From assembly GCA_019636345.1 (NCBI GenBank), contig JAHBXQ010000003.1, positions 434,001-498,000 of the forward strand: 64,000 bases of DNA. The letters are read 5' to 3'. The stretch comes from Pirellulales bacterium. GTDB lineage: Bacteria; Planctomycetota; Planctomycetia; Pirellulales; Lacipirellulaceae. Positions 9,118 through 19,100 of the stretch are shown in pieces. The notes beneath the pieces are model-generated. The model was not told where the DNA came from. It saw only the letters and a program-made list of their open reading frames with translations, and did not search any database. A program made the position numbers and the translations under genes. How positions within the stretch are numbered: the first letter of the stretch is position 1; each line of letters begins with the position of its first letter.

Positions 9118-9409
9118 GATTTTCTCCTCCCCGAAGCGCGACGCGGTCGTGACGACCCGTGCGGCAAGAAATTGGTGCGGGCCTGCGTAACGCCCGCGGC
9201 TGGTCTTCCGCTATTGAACCAATAGCGCAGAACTCGCCGGGAACAAGCAGTGCAAGCCCTGCGCCGCTGCGGGCGTCCCTGCGCGCACTGCGACGTAACC
9301 TGCCGCGAAATAACCAGTTGCAACCCGCGGATCATCCGCGCCAGGCCCGACTGGAACAGCCGCCCACGCAGTCAATTTGACGGCAAGCGCCGTCGAATCG
9401 GCCGAGGCG

Positions 9410-10531
9410 TCACCAATCTCCCGGCTCGCCCCAGACGGATTGACGGTACAGCACCAGTCCGTGGGCCGCGTGGTAGAGGGCGCCGCACTCGAGGTCGAGC
9501 TTGCGGGTCCGTTCCAGCAGGTCGCACAGAAAAACGACCGCCCGGCGGACCCATGCTTCCTGGAGTTGCTCGCGCGAGAGCGACAGCGACAGGAACTCCA
9601 GGATGTGCCCCGTCGCGGCAAGATGCTCGTCGATGCTGCGGCTGTTCGACGGGCGTTGGAAGAACATGATCGAGAACGCCCCGTTGGGGAGCTGGTACTC
9701 CCGCGCCGTGGCGATCGCCCATCGCACCCGAGCTTGCACCGCCTGCCAGTCGGCGGTCAGTTCGCGGTCGGGGTACGCGGCCTTCCAGCGATTGAGCGCC
9801 ATCGCCAGCCCGATCAGCCGGTGCGTTCCCCCGCACGCCGCCCCGAGGATCCGCTCCATCCAGATCATTTCGTCGAAGCTCGGCCCTGCTTCCATCCCCG
9901 CCAACCGGCCCAGCGACCACGTCTCGCCGTCGCGGGCCTGCCATGTCTGGTCGAGCGGCTTGAGATAGTGCGACAACTCGATGATCGTCCAACTGCTTTC
10001 CTTCCCCTCGTAGCAGTCGTACATCGACCGGCGGATGAGATCGTAGACCTGGTACTCCTCGGCCCCGACCTTGATCTTCTGGTCGTGCGGCACGTGGCAC
10101 TGGGCGATGATCGCCAGCCACTGGTCCTCGTGCCCCTGGCCGAAGCGCCCCGGTTCGATCTCGGCCCGCAGGCCGAACTCGGTCGGGGTCATCGTCCACC
10201 CCCGCATCGGCTTGCCCGCGAACAGCCAGTCGAGCGTGTTGACCGGCTGATCGCCGTCGAGCACCTCGAAGTCGCGGCCGAAAGCGAGCACCCCGTGGAG
10301 AATTTGCCAGGCCGCGTTCTCCTGGAGACTCATCTGCCGTTCGCGGTACGTGAACCGCAGAACCTCGTCGATGCGATCCCGCAGGGCGTCCCCCGCCATC
10401 TCGGGGAGCTTGCCTTGGACCACCCGGGCGGCGCCCCCGGCACTCGCAGCCGGAGGTTGCTCGGCCCCCTCGGCAGCGGCCGCAAAAGCGGGACAGGCGG
10501 TCAACCAGACGGCGGCAAGGACCCGGATCAT
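9410..10531 (-). CDS. Secreted conserved hypothetical protein, mostly alpha-helical
   Basis: 373 residues. The start at 10531 gives a clean signal peptide (MIRVLAAVWLTACPAFAAAA); an upstream ATG at 10567 would only add charged residues. The mature part has no recognised catalytic motif. It shows helical stretches with conserved-looking aromatics and histidines (LQENAAWQILHGVLAFG, GQGHEDQWLAIIAQC, SWTIIELSHYL, NSRSIDEHLAATGHILEFL). The latter pattern recalls alpha/alpha-toroid proteins such as terpenoid-cyclase-like or glycosidase barrels, but this is only a resemblance. It probably acts outside the cytoplasmic membrane. Its 5' side faces the zinc peptidase gene at 10819 with a 287-base divergent gap. 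Confidence 0.6.
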   Translation of the reverse strand: MIRVLAAVWLTACPAFAAAAEGAEQPPAASAGGAARVVQGKLPEMAGDALRDRIDEVLRFTYRERQMSLQENAAWQILHGVLAFGRDFEVLDGDQPVNTLDWLFAGKPMRGWTMTPTEFGLRAEIEPGRFGQGHEDQWLAIIAQCHVPHDQKIKVGAEEYQVYDLIRRSMYDCYEGKESSWTIIELSHYLKPLDQTWQARDGETWSLGRLAGMEAGPSFDEMIWMERILGAACGGTHRLIGLAMALNRWKAAYPDRELTADWQAVQARVRWAIATAREYQLPNGAFSIMFFQRPSNSRSIDEHLAATGHILEFLSLSLSREQLQEAWVRRAVVFLCDLLERTRKLDLECGALYHAAHGLVLYRQSVWGEPGDW

Positions 10532-10818
10532 AGCGTGCTCGAATCGGCGTCGAACGGGCCGAACCATCTTCGGCCGGCCGCGTAATAGGTGGTATCGGGG
10601 TGAAAACGTCCGCAGGGGCCAGTGTAGGCCGCGACGCGACGAATTTCACCCTCCCGCCGCGGCAAGACGATCGGCACGCCACGTGCACCCTTCCGCAATC
10701 CGTGAGTCCGACCGCCATTTTGGCGGTTGACTGACGACGGCCCCCCGAGAGACCCTGCTAGGGGCCGCCCACGAGCCGCCCGCGAGTCACCAATCACCAG
10801 CCGCCAATCACCGTTCCT

Positions 10819-11523
10819 ATGTTGATGCACTTCGACCCCCTGTACTTCCTCTACCTCGCTCCCGGCTTGCTGTTGGCGTTGTGGGCTCAGTCCAAGGTCC
10901 GGTCGACCTACGCCCAAGCGCAGCAGGTCCCGTCGCGCCTCACCGGGGCCGGCGCCGCGCGCCACATCCTCGACGCGGCCGGGTTGCAGGACGTCGCCAT
11001 CGAGCCGATCGGCGGCGAACTCTCCGACCACTACGACCCGCGCGCGAAAGTCCTCCGGCTCAGCCAGGGGGTCTACGGCGCTCGGTCTCTGGCCGCGGTG
11101 GGGATCGCCGCGCACGAAGCGGGCCACGCCATCCAAGACGCCAAACGCTACGCCCCGCTCGTGCTCCGCAACCTGGCCGTCCCCGCGGCCAGCTTCGGCG
11201 GCAACATCAGTTCGCTGTTGATCATGGCGGGCATCGGGCTGTTGTACAGCCAGATCGCGCTGGGCGGATTGTTGCTCAAGGCGGGCATCATCGCCTTCGC
11301 GTGCGTCGCGATCTTCCAGGTGATCAACCTGCCGGTCGAGTTCGACGCCAGCAAGCGCGCCAAGGCCCTGCTGGTGAGCCACGGCATCGTCCACGAACAG
11401 GAGATGGGTCCCGTGAACAGCGTGCTCAACGCCGCCGCGTGGACGTACGTCGCCGGCACGCTGCAGACGATCATGATCCTGCTGTACTACCTGATGCGCT
11501 TCAGCGGCGGCAGCCGCGAGTAA
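10819..11523 (+). CDS. YugP-like membrane zinc metallopeptidase (Zn_peptidase_2 family)
   Basis: 234 residues. An N-terminal membrane segment (YFLYLAPGLLLALWA) is followed by the GAGAARHILD...DHYDPR..VLRLS pattern and the zinc motif HEAGHAIQD at residues 99-107 (ligands His99 and His103, catalytic Glu100). Two to three further membrane segments and LPVEFDASKRAKALL follow, all in the order seen in the neutral zinc metallopeptidase family of Bacillus YugP. The last hydrophobic stretch is near the C-terminus. The in vivo substrate is unknown for this family. No clear ribosome site precedes the ATG. Confidence 0.88.
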   Translation: MLMHFDPLYFLYLAPGLLLALWAQSKVRSTYAQAQQVPSRLTGAGAARHILDAAGLQDVAIEPIGGELSDHYDPRAKVLRLSQGVYGARSLAAVGIAAHEAGHAIQDAKRYAPLVLRNLAVPAASFGGNISSLLIMAGIGLLYSQIALGGLLLKAGIIAFACVAIFQVINLPVEFDASKRAKALLVSHGIVHEQEMGPVNSVLNAAAWTYVAGTLQTIMILLYYLMRFSGGSRE

Positions 11524-11671
11524 GCCGCGCCGGCGGAGCCCCCCGAGCCGCGAGTCCCCGACTCGCCGGGCGTCACGCCGCGCACCTGGATTCCCGGCCT
11601 TCGCAGCGGTAGGATGAACTCGCGGCGGCTTTCCGCCGCGGCTCGTCCGTTTCCCTGCGGAGGTCAGGAAT

Positions 11672-12196
11672 ATGCTGCAAAGGCTTTGCAACCACGCGTC
11701 GCTTGTGATCGTCGGAATGATTGTCGGCGCCGCCCTGGCGGCGGGCTGGCACGGGGTCAGCCGCGTCGTCCCCGCCTACGCCACCGCGACCCACGGGTCC
11801 GACAACTTCGCCATCGCCACGGGGCTGGTCGACGACGGCATCGAGGCGCTCTACTTCCTCGACTTTCTCACCGGCGACCTGCGGGCTGCGGTCATCAGTC
11901 GCCGAACCGGGCAGTTCAGCGCGTTCTTCCAGTACAACGTCCTGGGCGACTTCGCCAGCGTCAGCGACTCCCCCAAGTTCCTCATGGTCACCGGCACGGC
12001 CGACATCCCCCGCGGGCGGGGCGTGACGCAAATCAGCAAGAGCCTGATCTACGTCGCCGAGGCGACCAGCGGCCAGGTGTTCGCCTACGTCCTGCCGTTC
12101 AACAGCACCCTGAACGCCGCCGGCAAGGTTCAGTCCGGCCAGTTCATCCGCGTCGGCGGCGGATTCTTCCGCGACGCCTTCGTCCGCGATCCTTGA
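11672..12196 (+). CDS. Membrane-anchored or exported planctomycete hypothetical protein
   Basis: 174 residues with a TGCGGAGG ribosome site 8 bases before the ATG. One N-terminal hydrophobic helix (SLVIVGMIVGAALAAGWHGV) acts as signal or anchor. The rest alternates short beta-strands (NFAIATGLVDDGIEALYFLDFLTGDL, SLIYVAEATSGQVFAYVLPF), with an outline like two to three blades of a beta-propeller. No catalytic residues are recognised. It may be surface-exposed and soluble after the anchor. The gene stands alone between the zinc peptidase and thiS, each separated by more than 100 bases. Confidence 0.65.
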   Translation: MLQRLCNHASLVIVGMIVGAALAAGWHGVSRVVPAYATATHGSDNFAIATGLVDDGIEALYFLDFLTGDLRAAVISRRTGQFSAFFQYNVLGDFASVSDSPKFLMVTGTADIPRGRGVTQISKSLIYVAEATSGQVFAYVLPFNSTLNAAGKVQSGQFIRVGGGFFRDAFVRDP

Positions 12197-12310
12197 GCGT
12201 CAAGAATTGCGAAGATTCGAAAGTGCGAACCACGTCCCGCACGAGGAACTCCGAAAGCTGTCGAGTTCGCTAAGTTTCGTGCTTCGGATTTCGAGTTGCC
12301 TGAGCTCAGC

Positions 12311-12514
12311 ATGATCACCATCCAACTCAACGGCGCCGACCGACAGATCGCCGCCGGCGCTACGGTCGCCGATTTGCTCGCCGAGTTGGAGCTCGACCCC
12401 CGACACGTGGCGGTCGAGCGAAATCTCGAGCTCGCCCCGCGCACCGCTCACGCCGACGTGCGTCTCGCCCCCGGCGATCGCATCGAGATCGTCACCCTCG
12501 TCGGCGGAGGGTGA
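12311..12514 (+). CDS. thiS: Sulfur carrier protein ThiS
   Basis: 67 residues beginning MITIQLNG and ending in the diglycine tail (VTLVGGG) that is adenylated and thiocarboxylated by ThiF so that ThiS can hand sulfur to the thiazole synthase ThiG. The size and beta-grasp pattern (A.VADLL.EL.L....VAVE.N, then PGDRIEIV) fit the family. The ATG at 12311 was chosen over an in-frame TTG at 12296 because it gives the usual N-terminus. It lies 183 bases before thiG on the same strand, so the two are probably cotranscribed. No TPP riboswitch motif is seen upstream. Confidence 0.93.
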   Translation: MITIQLNGADRQIAAGATVADLLAELELDPRHVAVERNLELAPRTAHADVRLAPGDRIEIVTLVGGG

Positions 12515-12697
12515 GCGCGGAACGCGAGGACCAGAGAATCATGGGACCATGGGCCGACAGGCTTGAGTCCGATCGCTTCGTTCGGGTGGAAACTGACTCG
12601 ATCCTGACGTCCCATGGCGCCATCGTCCGATGGTCCCAGAATACCGCTGTCCCGCTCTCCCCCCGTCCTCGTTCCCGTTCCTGACGGCAGCCAAACT

Positions 12698-13537
12698 ATG
12701 AGCAGCACCGCCATCGCTCACGACGACCCCCTTGTCATCGGCTCGCACACGCTTGGCAGCCGGCTGATCGTCGGCACGGGGAAGTACGCCACCTACGCCC
12801 TCATGGGCGAAGCGCTCGAGCGCAGCGGCGCCGACTGCATCACAGTCGCGGTGCGGCGCGAGCGGCTCGTCGACGCCCAGGGGAACAACCTGCTCGACTT
12901 CATCGACACGTCGCGCTACACGCTCCTCCCCAACACGGCGGGGTGCTTCAACGCCGACGACGCGGTGCGAGTCGCCCGGCTGGGACGCGAGATTCTGCTG
13001 GGGCTCGACAACCCCGGCGCCGATTGGGTCAAGCTCGAGGTGCTCGCCGACGCCAAGACGTTGCTCCCCGATCCCGTGGCGACGATCGAAGCGACCGAGC
13101 GGCTGGTGGCCGACGGGTTCCAGGTCCTCTGCTACTCGACCGACGACCCGATCGTCGCCCGGCGACTGAAAAACGCCGGCGCCGCCAGCGTGATGCCCGC
13201 GGGAAGCCCGATCGGCTCGGGGCAGGGGATCCTCAACCCCAACAACATCCGCATCTGCATGGAGTACCTCAAGGACGGCGACCCCGACTACCCCGTGATC
13301 GTCGACGCGGGGGTCGGCGCCGCAAGCGACGTCGCGATCGCCATGGAACTGGGGGTCGATGGCGTGCTGCTGAACACGGCGATCGCCCACGCCCAGGACC
13401 CGCTGTTGATGGCCGACGCGATGCGCCACGCCGTGAGCGCCGGACGGTTGAGCAGTCTCGCCGGCCGCATTCCGAAGCGGTTGTACGCGACCGCCAGCAG
13501 CCCGGAAGAGGGGACGATCACCGCGGGGCCTCAATAG
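12698..13537 (+). CDS. thiG: Thiazole synthase ThiG
   Basis: 279 residues, a TIM-barrel enzyme that joins 1-deoxyxylulose 5-phosphate, dehydroglycine (or iminoacetate) and the ThiS thiocarboxylate into the thiazole phosphate of thiamine. Diagnostic features are [10 protein letters not shown] near residue 22, [16 protein letters not shown], the Schiff-base lysine in DWVKLEV (Lys112), [14 protein letters not shown] and the phosphate-binding [18 protein letters not shown]. The start at 12698 gives [15 protein letters not shown]; the open frame extends further upstream without family support. Its partner thiS lies upstream; other thiamine genes (thiF, thiH or thiO, thiC) are not in the window. 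Confidence 0.96.
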   Translation: MSSTAIAHDDPLVIGSHTLGSRLIVGTGKYATYALMGEALERSGADCITVAVRRERLVDAQGNNLLDFIDTSRYTLLPNTAGCFNADDAVRVARLGREILLGLDNPGADWVKLEVLADAKTLLPDPVATIEATERLVADGFQVLCYSTDDPIVARRLKNAGAASVMPAGSPIGSGQGILNPNNIRICMEYLKDGDPDYPVIVDAGVGAASDVAIAMELGVDGVLLNTAIAHAQDPLLMADAMRHAVSAGRLSSLAGRIPKRLYATASSPEEGTITAGPQ

Positions 13538-13605
13538 TGTGCGGGCCGACGCTGTGCTAAGCTGCAACTGGGAGACGAGTTGCAGTCGGAGATGAATGCC
13601 CGACG

Positions 13606-13809
13606 ATGAGTCAGTTGCTCGCTGCTGCGCTTGACAGGCAGCGTTTTCTGACAAGTCGCGGACGGGAGTTGTGCATCATCGGCGGGCTCGCGTTGCAACG
13701 CTGGGGACAGCCTCGGCAAACGGCCGATGTCGACGTCACGCTGCTGACGGAGATCGGCGATCGGTTGCTTGAGTTGCGGAAGCAGCTGGATTCCGAAGCG
13801 TCGTCCTAA
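13606..13809 (+). pseudogene. Truncated AbiEii-type nucleotidyltransferase remnant
   Basis: A 67-codon frame that starts like AbiEii/AbiGii-type nucleotidyltransferases: a helix, then FLTSRGRELCIIGGLALQRW and [19 protein letters not shown]. The GG...DVDV pair is the nucleotide and metal-binding signature of the fold. Full members of this family are about 200 residues or longer; here the frame changes abruptly after LLTEIGD to a short helix ([15 protein letters not shown]) and stops, so the active-site third acid and the rest are missing. It is best read as a deletion remnant of a defence or toxin-type gene, squeezed between thiG and the DinG-family helicase. A functional short protein cannot be excluded. 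Confidence 0.6.
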
Positions 13810-13837
13810 CCGTCACTCGTCGCGCGAGGCCCCTTTC

Positions 13838-15823
13838 GTGCCCGACACGGACGTCATCACCCCGCTCGACGTGCTCGGTCCGCAGGGGCTCGTGGCGCAG
13901 CGGATCGGCGCGAAATACGAACAGCGGCCGCAGCAACTCGCGATGGCCGATGCGGTCGCCGCAGCGATCCGCGCGCGCAAGCACTTGATCGTCGAGGCCG
14001 GCACGGGGGTCGGCAAGAGCTTCGCCTATCTCGTCCCCGCGATCCTCGCCGCGACCGAGCCCGGTCCGCAGAAGCCCCCCCGGATCGTCGTCTCGACCCA
14101 CACGATCAGCCTGCAAGAGCAGCTGATTCGCAAGGACCTGCCGCTGCTCAACGCCGTGCTGCCGCGCGAGTTCTCGGCAGTGCTCGTGAAGGGGCGCCGC
14201 AATTACCTCAGTCTCCGCCGGCTGCAGGGGGCGGTCGTCCGCAAGGCGAGCCTGTTCGACACGAGCGAAGCGTACGACCAGCTGCGCGAACTGCGCACCT
14301 GGAGCGAGGCGACCGTCGACGGCTCGCTCGCCGACCTGTCGCACAAGCCCCTCCCCGAGGTCTGGGACGAAGTGGCCAGCGATCACGGCAACTGCATGGG
14401 ACGCCGCTGCCCGACGTACAACAAGTGCTTCTATTACCAGGACCGCCGCCGCGTGCAGCACGCCCAAGTCATGGTCGTGAACCACGCGCTGTTCTTCAGC
14501 GATCTGGCCCTGCGCAAGAACGGCGTCAGCATCCTGCCCGACTACGATGTCGCGATCCTCGACGAAGCCCACACCGTCGAAGCCGTCGCCGGGGACCACC
14601 TGGGGATCGCGATTTCCAGCGGGCAGATCGAGTACGTCCTCTCGCGGCTCTACAACGACCGGACCAACAAGGGGCTGCTCGTCGGGTACAAGCTCGACCA
14701 ACTCGCCCAGCGCGTCGATCGGTGCCGCTACGCCGCCAGCGAGTTTTTCGCCGACGCGTGGGAGTGGAAGACGACCTCCGCCGCGAAGAACGGTCGCGTG
14801 ACGCAGCCTCCGCCGTTCGCCAACACGCTGAGCAAAGAGTTGCAGGAACTGGCCCGCGGCGTGAAATCCGCCGGCGATGCGCTTCCCCAGGAGACCGAGC
14901 GGCAAGACTTCACCGCGGCGTTCCAGCGGCTCACGTCCCTGGCCGGCGAGCTGCACGCCTGGCACGCCCAGCAAGTGGCGGACGCGGTCTACTGGATCGA
15001 CAGCAGCTTCACCCGCCGAGGAACCCCGCGGCTCACCCTCGCCGCGGCCCCGATCGACGTCGGCCCCGCGCTCCGCGAGCAACTGTTCCAACAGACGCCG
15101 ACCGTGGTGCTGACCAGCGCCACGCTGGCGGTCGGTTCCCCCCCGTCGTTCGATTTCTTTCAACAGCGGATCGGTCTTTCGCAGTGCGAGAAGTTGCAAC
15201 TGGGCAGCCCGTTCGATTACCGCGCGCAGGCCGAGCTCGTCACGCTGCGCGACATGCCCGACCCCGCCGTCCAGCGGGACGATTACGAACGGGCCGCGAT
15301 CGAAGCGATCAAGCGGCTGGTCCGCACCAGCGACGGGAGGGCGTTCGTGTTGTTGACCAGTTACGACATGATGCGCCGCGTGGCGAGCGCCCTGGGCCCG
15401 TGGCTTCGTTCGCACAACCTGGGGCTCATCAGCCAAAGCGACGGGACCCCCCGCTCACGGATGCTCGAGCTGTTTCAGGAGAACCCCCGCTCGGTGCTGC
15501 TGGGGGTCGACAGCTTCTGGCAAGGGGTCGACGTGCCGGGCGACGCGCTCGAACTGGTGATCATCGCCAAGCTCCCGTTCAGCGTCCCCGACAAGCCGCT
15601 CTTGGAAGCGCGGCTCGAGGCGCTCCGCGCCGCCGGCGGCCAGCCGTTCCGCGACTACCAACTCCCCGAGGCCGTGCTCAAACTCAAGCAAGGCTTCGGC
15701 CGCCTGATCCGCACCCGCACCGACCGCGGCCGCGTGGTCATTCTCGACCCGCGCGTGACGACCAAATCCTACGGCAAACTGTTCCTGGCGTCCCTGCCGG
15801 ACTGCCGGCGGGTTGAGGAGTAA
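13838..15823 (+). CDS. dinG: DinG-family ATP-dependent DNA helicase (XPD-like)
   Basis: 661 residues from a GTG start; the upstream in-frame ATG at 13769 would overlap the AbiEii remnant and adds a non-family leader. Superfamily 2 helicase motifs are present: Walker [10 protein letters not shown] at 53-61, DEAH at 242-245, a motif III-like TSATL and the C-terminal [13 protein letters not shown] and QGFGRLIRT motifs. The Fe-S region has Cys186, Cys191 and Cys197 with exactly the C-x4-C-x5-C spacing of E. coli DinG, but the first expected cysteine is Ser125 ([11 protein letters not shown]). The family unwinds DNA 5' to 3' and removes R-loops and other structures; activity without a full cluster is uncertain. 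Confidence 0.9.
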   Translation: MPDTDVITPLDVLGPQGLVAQRIGAKYEQRPQQLAMADAVAAAIRARKHLIVEAGTGVGKSFAYLVPAILAATEPGPQKPPRIVVSTHTISLQEQLIRKDLPLLNAVLPREFSAVLVKGRRNYLSLRRLQGAVVRKASLFDTSEAYDQLRELRTWSEATVDGSLADLSHKPLPEVWDEVASDHGNCMGRRCPTYNKCFYYQDRRRVQHAQVMVVNHALFFSDLALRKNGVSILPDYDVAILDEAHTVEAVAGDHLGIAISSGQIEYVLSRLYNDRTNKGLLVGYKLDQLAQRVDRCRYAASEFFADAWEWKTTSAAKNGRVTQPPPFANTLSKELQELARGVKSAGDALPQETERQDFTAAFQRLTSLAGELHAWHAQQVADAVYWIDSSFTRRGTPRLTLAAAPIDVGPALREQLFQQTPTVVLTSATLAVGSPPSFDFFQQRIGLSQCEKLQLGSPFDYRAQAELVTLRDMPDPAVQRDDYERAAIEAIKRLVRTSDGRAFVLLTSYDMMRRVASALGPWLRSHNLGLISQSDGTPRSRMLELFQENPRSVLLGVDSFWQGVDVPGDALELVIIAKLPFSVPDKPLLEARLEALRAAGGQPFRDYQLPEAVLKLKQGFGRLIRTRTDRGRVVILDPRVTTKSYGKLFLASLPDCRRVEE

Positions 15824-16164
15824 AGACCCTAATTCGCGGCGAGGCTGCTGGCGGCAAGCTTCGCCCGGCTTGGCCAAGTTCGCGCGCTGCTGGCAGCCGA
15901 CAGACCCCCTCTCTCCGAATGTCATCCGCAGAGGTGGAATTCCGCAAGGCGAGTTAAAGCTCGACCGATAAGTCCTTCCGGGATGGATTCAAGTTCGCGA
16001 CGCCGGGACCCGCCCCGGCGTCGGCTAGACGAATGCTTGCGGCTGTCGCCCGACAGCCTTGCCCCGATTCCCTGCCGCGACGCCGAGGCGGAGCCTCGCT
16101 CGCGGAAACGGACCGCGCCGGCCGCGAGGCGTTGCGTCCGTCACTTTCGTGCAAGGATCGCACA
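15824..16164. other. Intergenic region with a GC-rich hairpin
   Basis: 341 bases without a supported gene between the helicase and the large exported protein. A perfect 9-bp inverted repeat (GACGCCGGG, loop of 6, CCCGGCGTC) spans 15999-16022 and has no T-run on either side, so it is not a classical terminator. It may belong to the 5' leader of the gene at 16165. An AAGGA ribosome site for that gene lies at 16153-16157. Confidence 0.5.
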
Positions 16165-19100
16165 ATGTCACTGCGCCGCCGCTCTCTTGCCGTCCGTCGG
16201 TTGGCATGCGTTTGGGCTTGCTTGCTGGCGACGGGGCTCTCGTCGCCGCCGGCCCGGGGGGACCACTTCTTGGGTCGTCTCGGCCGCCTCGTCAAGGAGA
16301 AAGAGTATCACGGGGTGGAACCCGCGACCTGCTCCGACGGAGCGATCGAACAACTGGCGATGAACATCGACTGGCTCGAGCACCACATCGACACCTACGG
16401 CAGCGTCGTCGCCAAGCAGCCCGACGTCTGGGGCGAGGCTCGGCTGACGAAGCATCGCGACGAGTTCGAGCGAATCCTGTTTCAGGAGCTCAATCAATTC
16501 GAGTTCCAACTCAACGGCGTCATTCGCCAGTCGGACCAATCGTTCGCCGCGGCGGCGCTCGCGTTGAGCGTGGCCGCGTCCGCGCCCGCCAAGGCGGGGG
16601 ACTCGATCAATACGACGGTCGAGGTCGGCGATCCCAAATCAATACTCCCGCAGTCGCCGACCGCCAAATTCGACACAAGCTACGACCTGAAGCGATTCGA
16701 CGGCAACGACAAGATCAATATTGAGCCCGCCGTCTATCTCAACCAATTGTCGCGCTACGTCCAACATCTCCACGAGCTGCGGCGGATCAACGAGGGAGAC
16801 GACACGAGCGACTCCCCCGGCTACGCGCTCGACCTGGTGCGGATCCCCGTCTCGATCCTCCCCGGCAAACTGACGCGCGAGGGCTTTGGCGCCGAGATTA
16901 CGGTCACGGCCACTCCGGTTCTGACCAACGACCTGCTGACGACGACGTTCCGCAACTTGGTCATCAACGACCTCGTCGACCAACTCAGCCTGCCGTTGCT
17001 GAAGCTCGCCGAAGGATCGCAAAAGCGGCGGGAAGCGAAAGCCGCTGAGAAGAAGGCTTCAGAGCAATTCGAAAAACTTGGCGGGACGAAAGCACTAGTT
17101 GAAGTTAATTGTTTCCACCAGCGCATCACAGGTGCCGTGAACTCTGACCAGTTGCTAGGCAAGGTTCTTGGGGACATGCTCAAGTCACAGCATTCTTCAA
17201 TTCGAGAACTTGCAGAATGCTATTTGGCGGAACTGGACGATCGCGCCTCGATTGCCTCAAAAACCACGTCATCGACTGCGAAGTATCCGAAACTCAATTC
17301 ATATAGCACAGTCAGGATGTACGCGCTGAGCGAGGCGAACTTAGCCAGCGCAAAACAAGCGCAGTCGCTGATTGACATGCGACAACGGGTAGAGAATCTC
17401 CCTAAAGAGAGGCAAGAAGTTGTGACGGAACGTCTTTCCTCTCAGACGAAGGAAATGGCTAAAGTCATTTCAGATCGAGCGGAGAATCTCGCACAACGCA
17501 TTGCTGAGATGAAGCAGAAACTTGACGAGGCCAACGAAAGAGCGATGTCGTCCGAGGATGCCGTGAGAGCTCAAGCCCCAAACGCCGTCTCCAGTCGCGG
17601 TCGTCGCTCTCGCTTTCCTTTGCCCCCCTCGCAGATTCTGGCTGTGTTCGGCATCGAGAATCTTGAGGGCATCGCGGACGAGTTCTACTCCGCCTACGAA
17701 GGCCGCAACGTCCGTTGGAAGGGAGACGGTTCCTGCAAGACGGATTGCCGCATCGACCTGCTCGACATGCGACGCTGGTTGCAGGAGGAGCTCGACGCCG
17801 CGTTTGAATTACTCGTCCAACCCGGGCGAGTTGAAACGTGGTACCAAGCGTCCGCCCCGCAGTTCGGACTGGCCCGGGCGATTCGCGAATGCCGCTTGGC
17901 CGACGTTCCCGGCGGGCCGAACGACGAGGGCGAGAGCGTCGCGACCATTCGCGGGCGATTCTTCCAAGGAATCTGTCCGCGCAATGTCGTGGTCGATCAG
18001 CTAGGAATCGGGTGCGGGCAACCGCGCACGACCATCGAGTGCCTCGCCTGGGCTGTGGCCGTCGACTCGGCCTTGCTCAACGCCCGGCTCAACGAGGACG
18101 TGCGCCGCACCGCCGTCGCCAAGCAGTGCTACGAACTGCAGTCTGATCGCGATCTGTGCTTCTTCCTCCCCGCGCCGCAGCAGCCGGGAACAAGTCCGGG
18201 TATCGAAGAACTGGTTGCCGAGCACCTGGAAGCGGCCGAAAAGTTCCAGCAGTACGTCCGCTGCCGGTGGCCGATCCACGTGTTCGCGATTGACCCCTGT
18301 TCGCAGGAGCAGAACATCGCCGACTACTCCTCGCGCCGGCGCGAGTTGCAGCTTGCCCTGTCGATGGGCTTCGTCCAGGGCCAGATCGGCGCCAACGCAC
18401 TGATGCAGCACAGTCGCCAGCTCGAGACCGAAATCGAGACGATCTCGCTCAACCAAACGATCGTCGGGTTCGGCCACGGCAGCAACACGTTCGGCTGGCG
18501 GTTTATGCCGCGCGTCCAGGCGCTCGATCAACCGGGAGCGGCGGGGACCGTTTGGCAGTCATTGCGCGGGACGCCCCGCGACCACGACCTCCGCAAGCGG
18601 CAACTCGAACCCGGGATGCGCGAGTGCGTGGCCATCGTCATGATGCCTTCGTTCGTGCCCTACGTTGATTTCGACGTCCGCTCGAACTGGTACCGGCTCA
18701 CGAACCCGAAAAACGCCGCCTTGACTATGAAGGACACGGTCCGGCTCAGCCGCGCCGTCGCCGCCATGCGCAGCTCTCGGGCGCAGTGCGCCAAATGCGC
18801 CCACTGCTATCGCGACGGCGAAGTCGATCGCCTGATGAAGCGCGTCGAACAGCTCGACGCCGAGCTTCCTCTGCAAACGATGCGACAGCAGATTCCGTTC
18901 GAGAACACCCTGGGCGGCTTCGAGATGTTCAATTCGGGCGTGACCGATTTCGCGCCGGAGCTGTACGGCTGGTACGGCGCCCCGGGGATTGTGCTCGAGA
19001 GCGACGTTGCGAATCTGTATCATTGCGGATGCTACGCGGACTGTCAGTATTGCAAAGATGGCGGCGACAAGTGCTTCCGCGCCTCGTTCGCAGGAGAGAA

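Noticed and set aside
12197-12310. Possible TPP riboswitch before thiS
   Set aside because: The conserved CTGAGA and ACCTGA elements are absent and the region is too short and AT-poor for the fold.
13736-15436. Long open frame on the minus strand opposite the DinG-family gene
   Set aside because: Same cause: a GC-rich shadow with no start signal and no family similarity.
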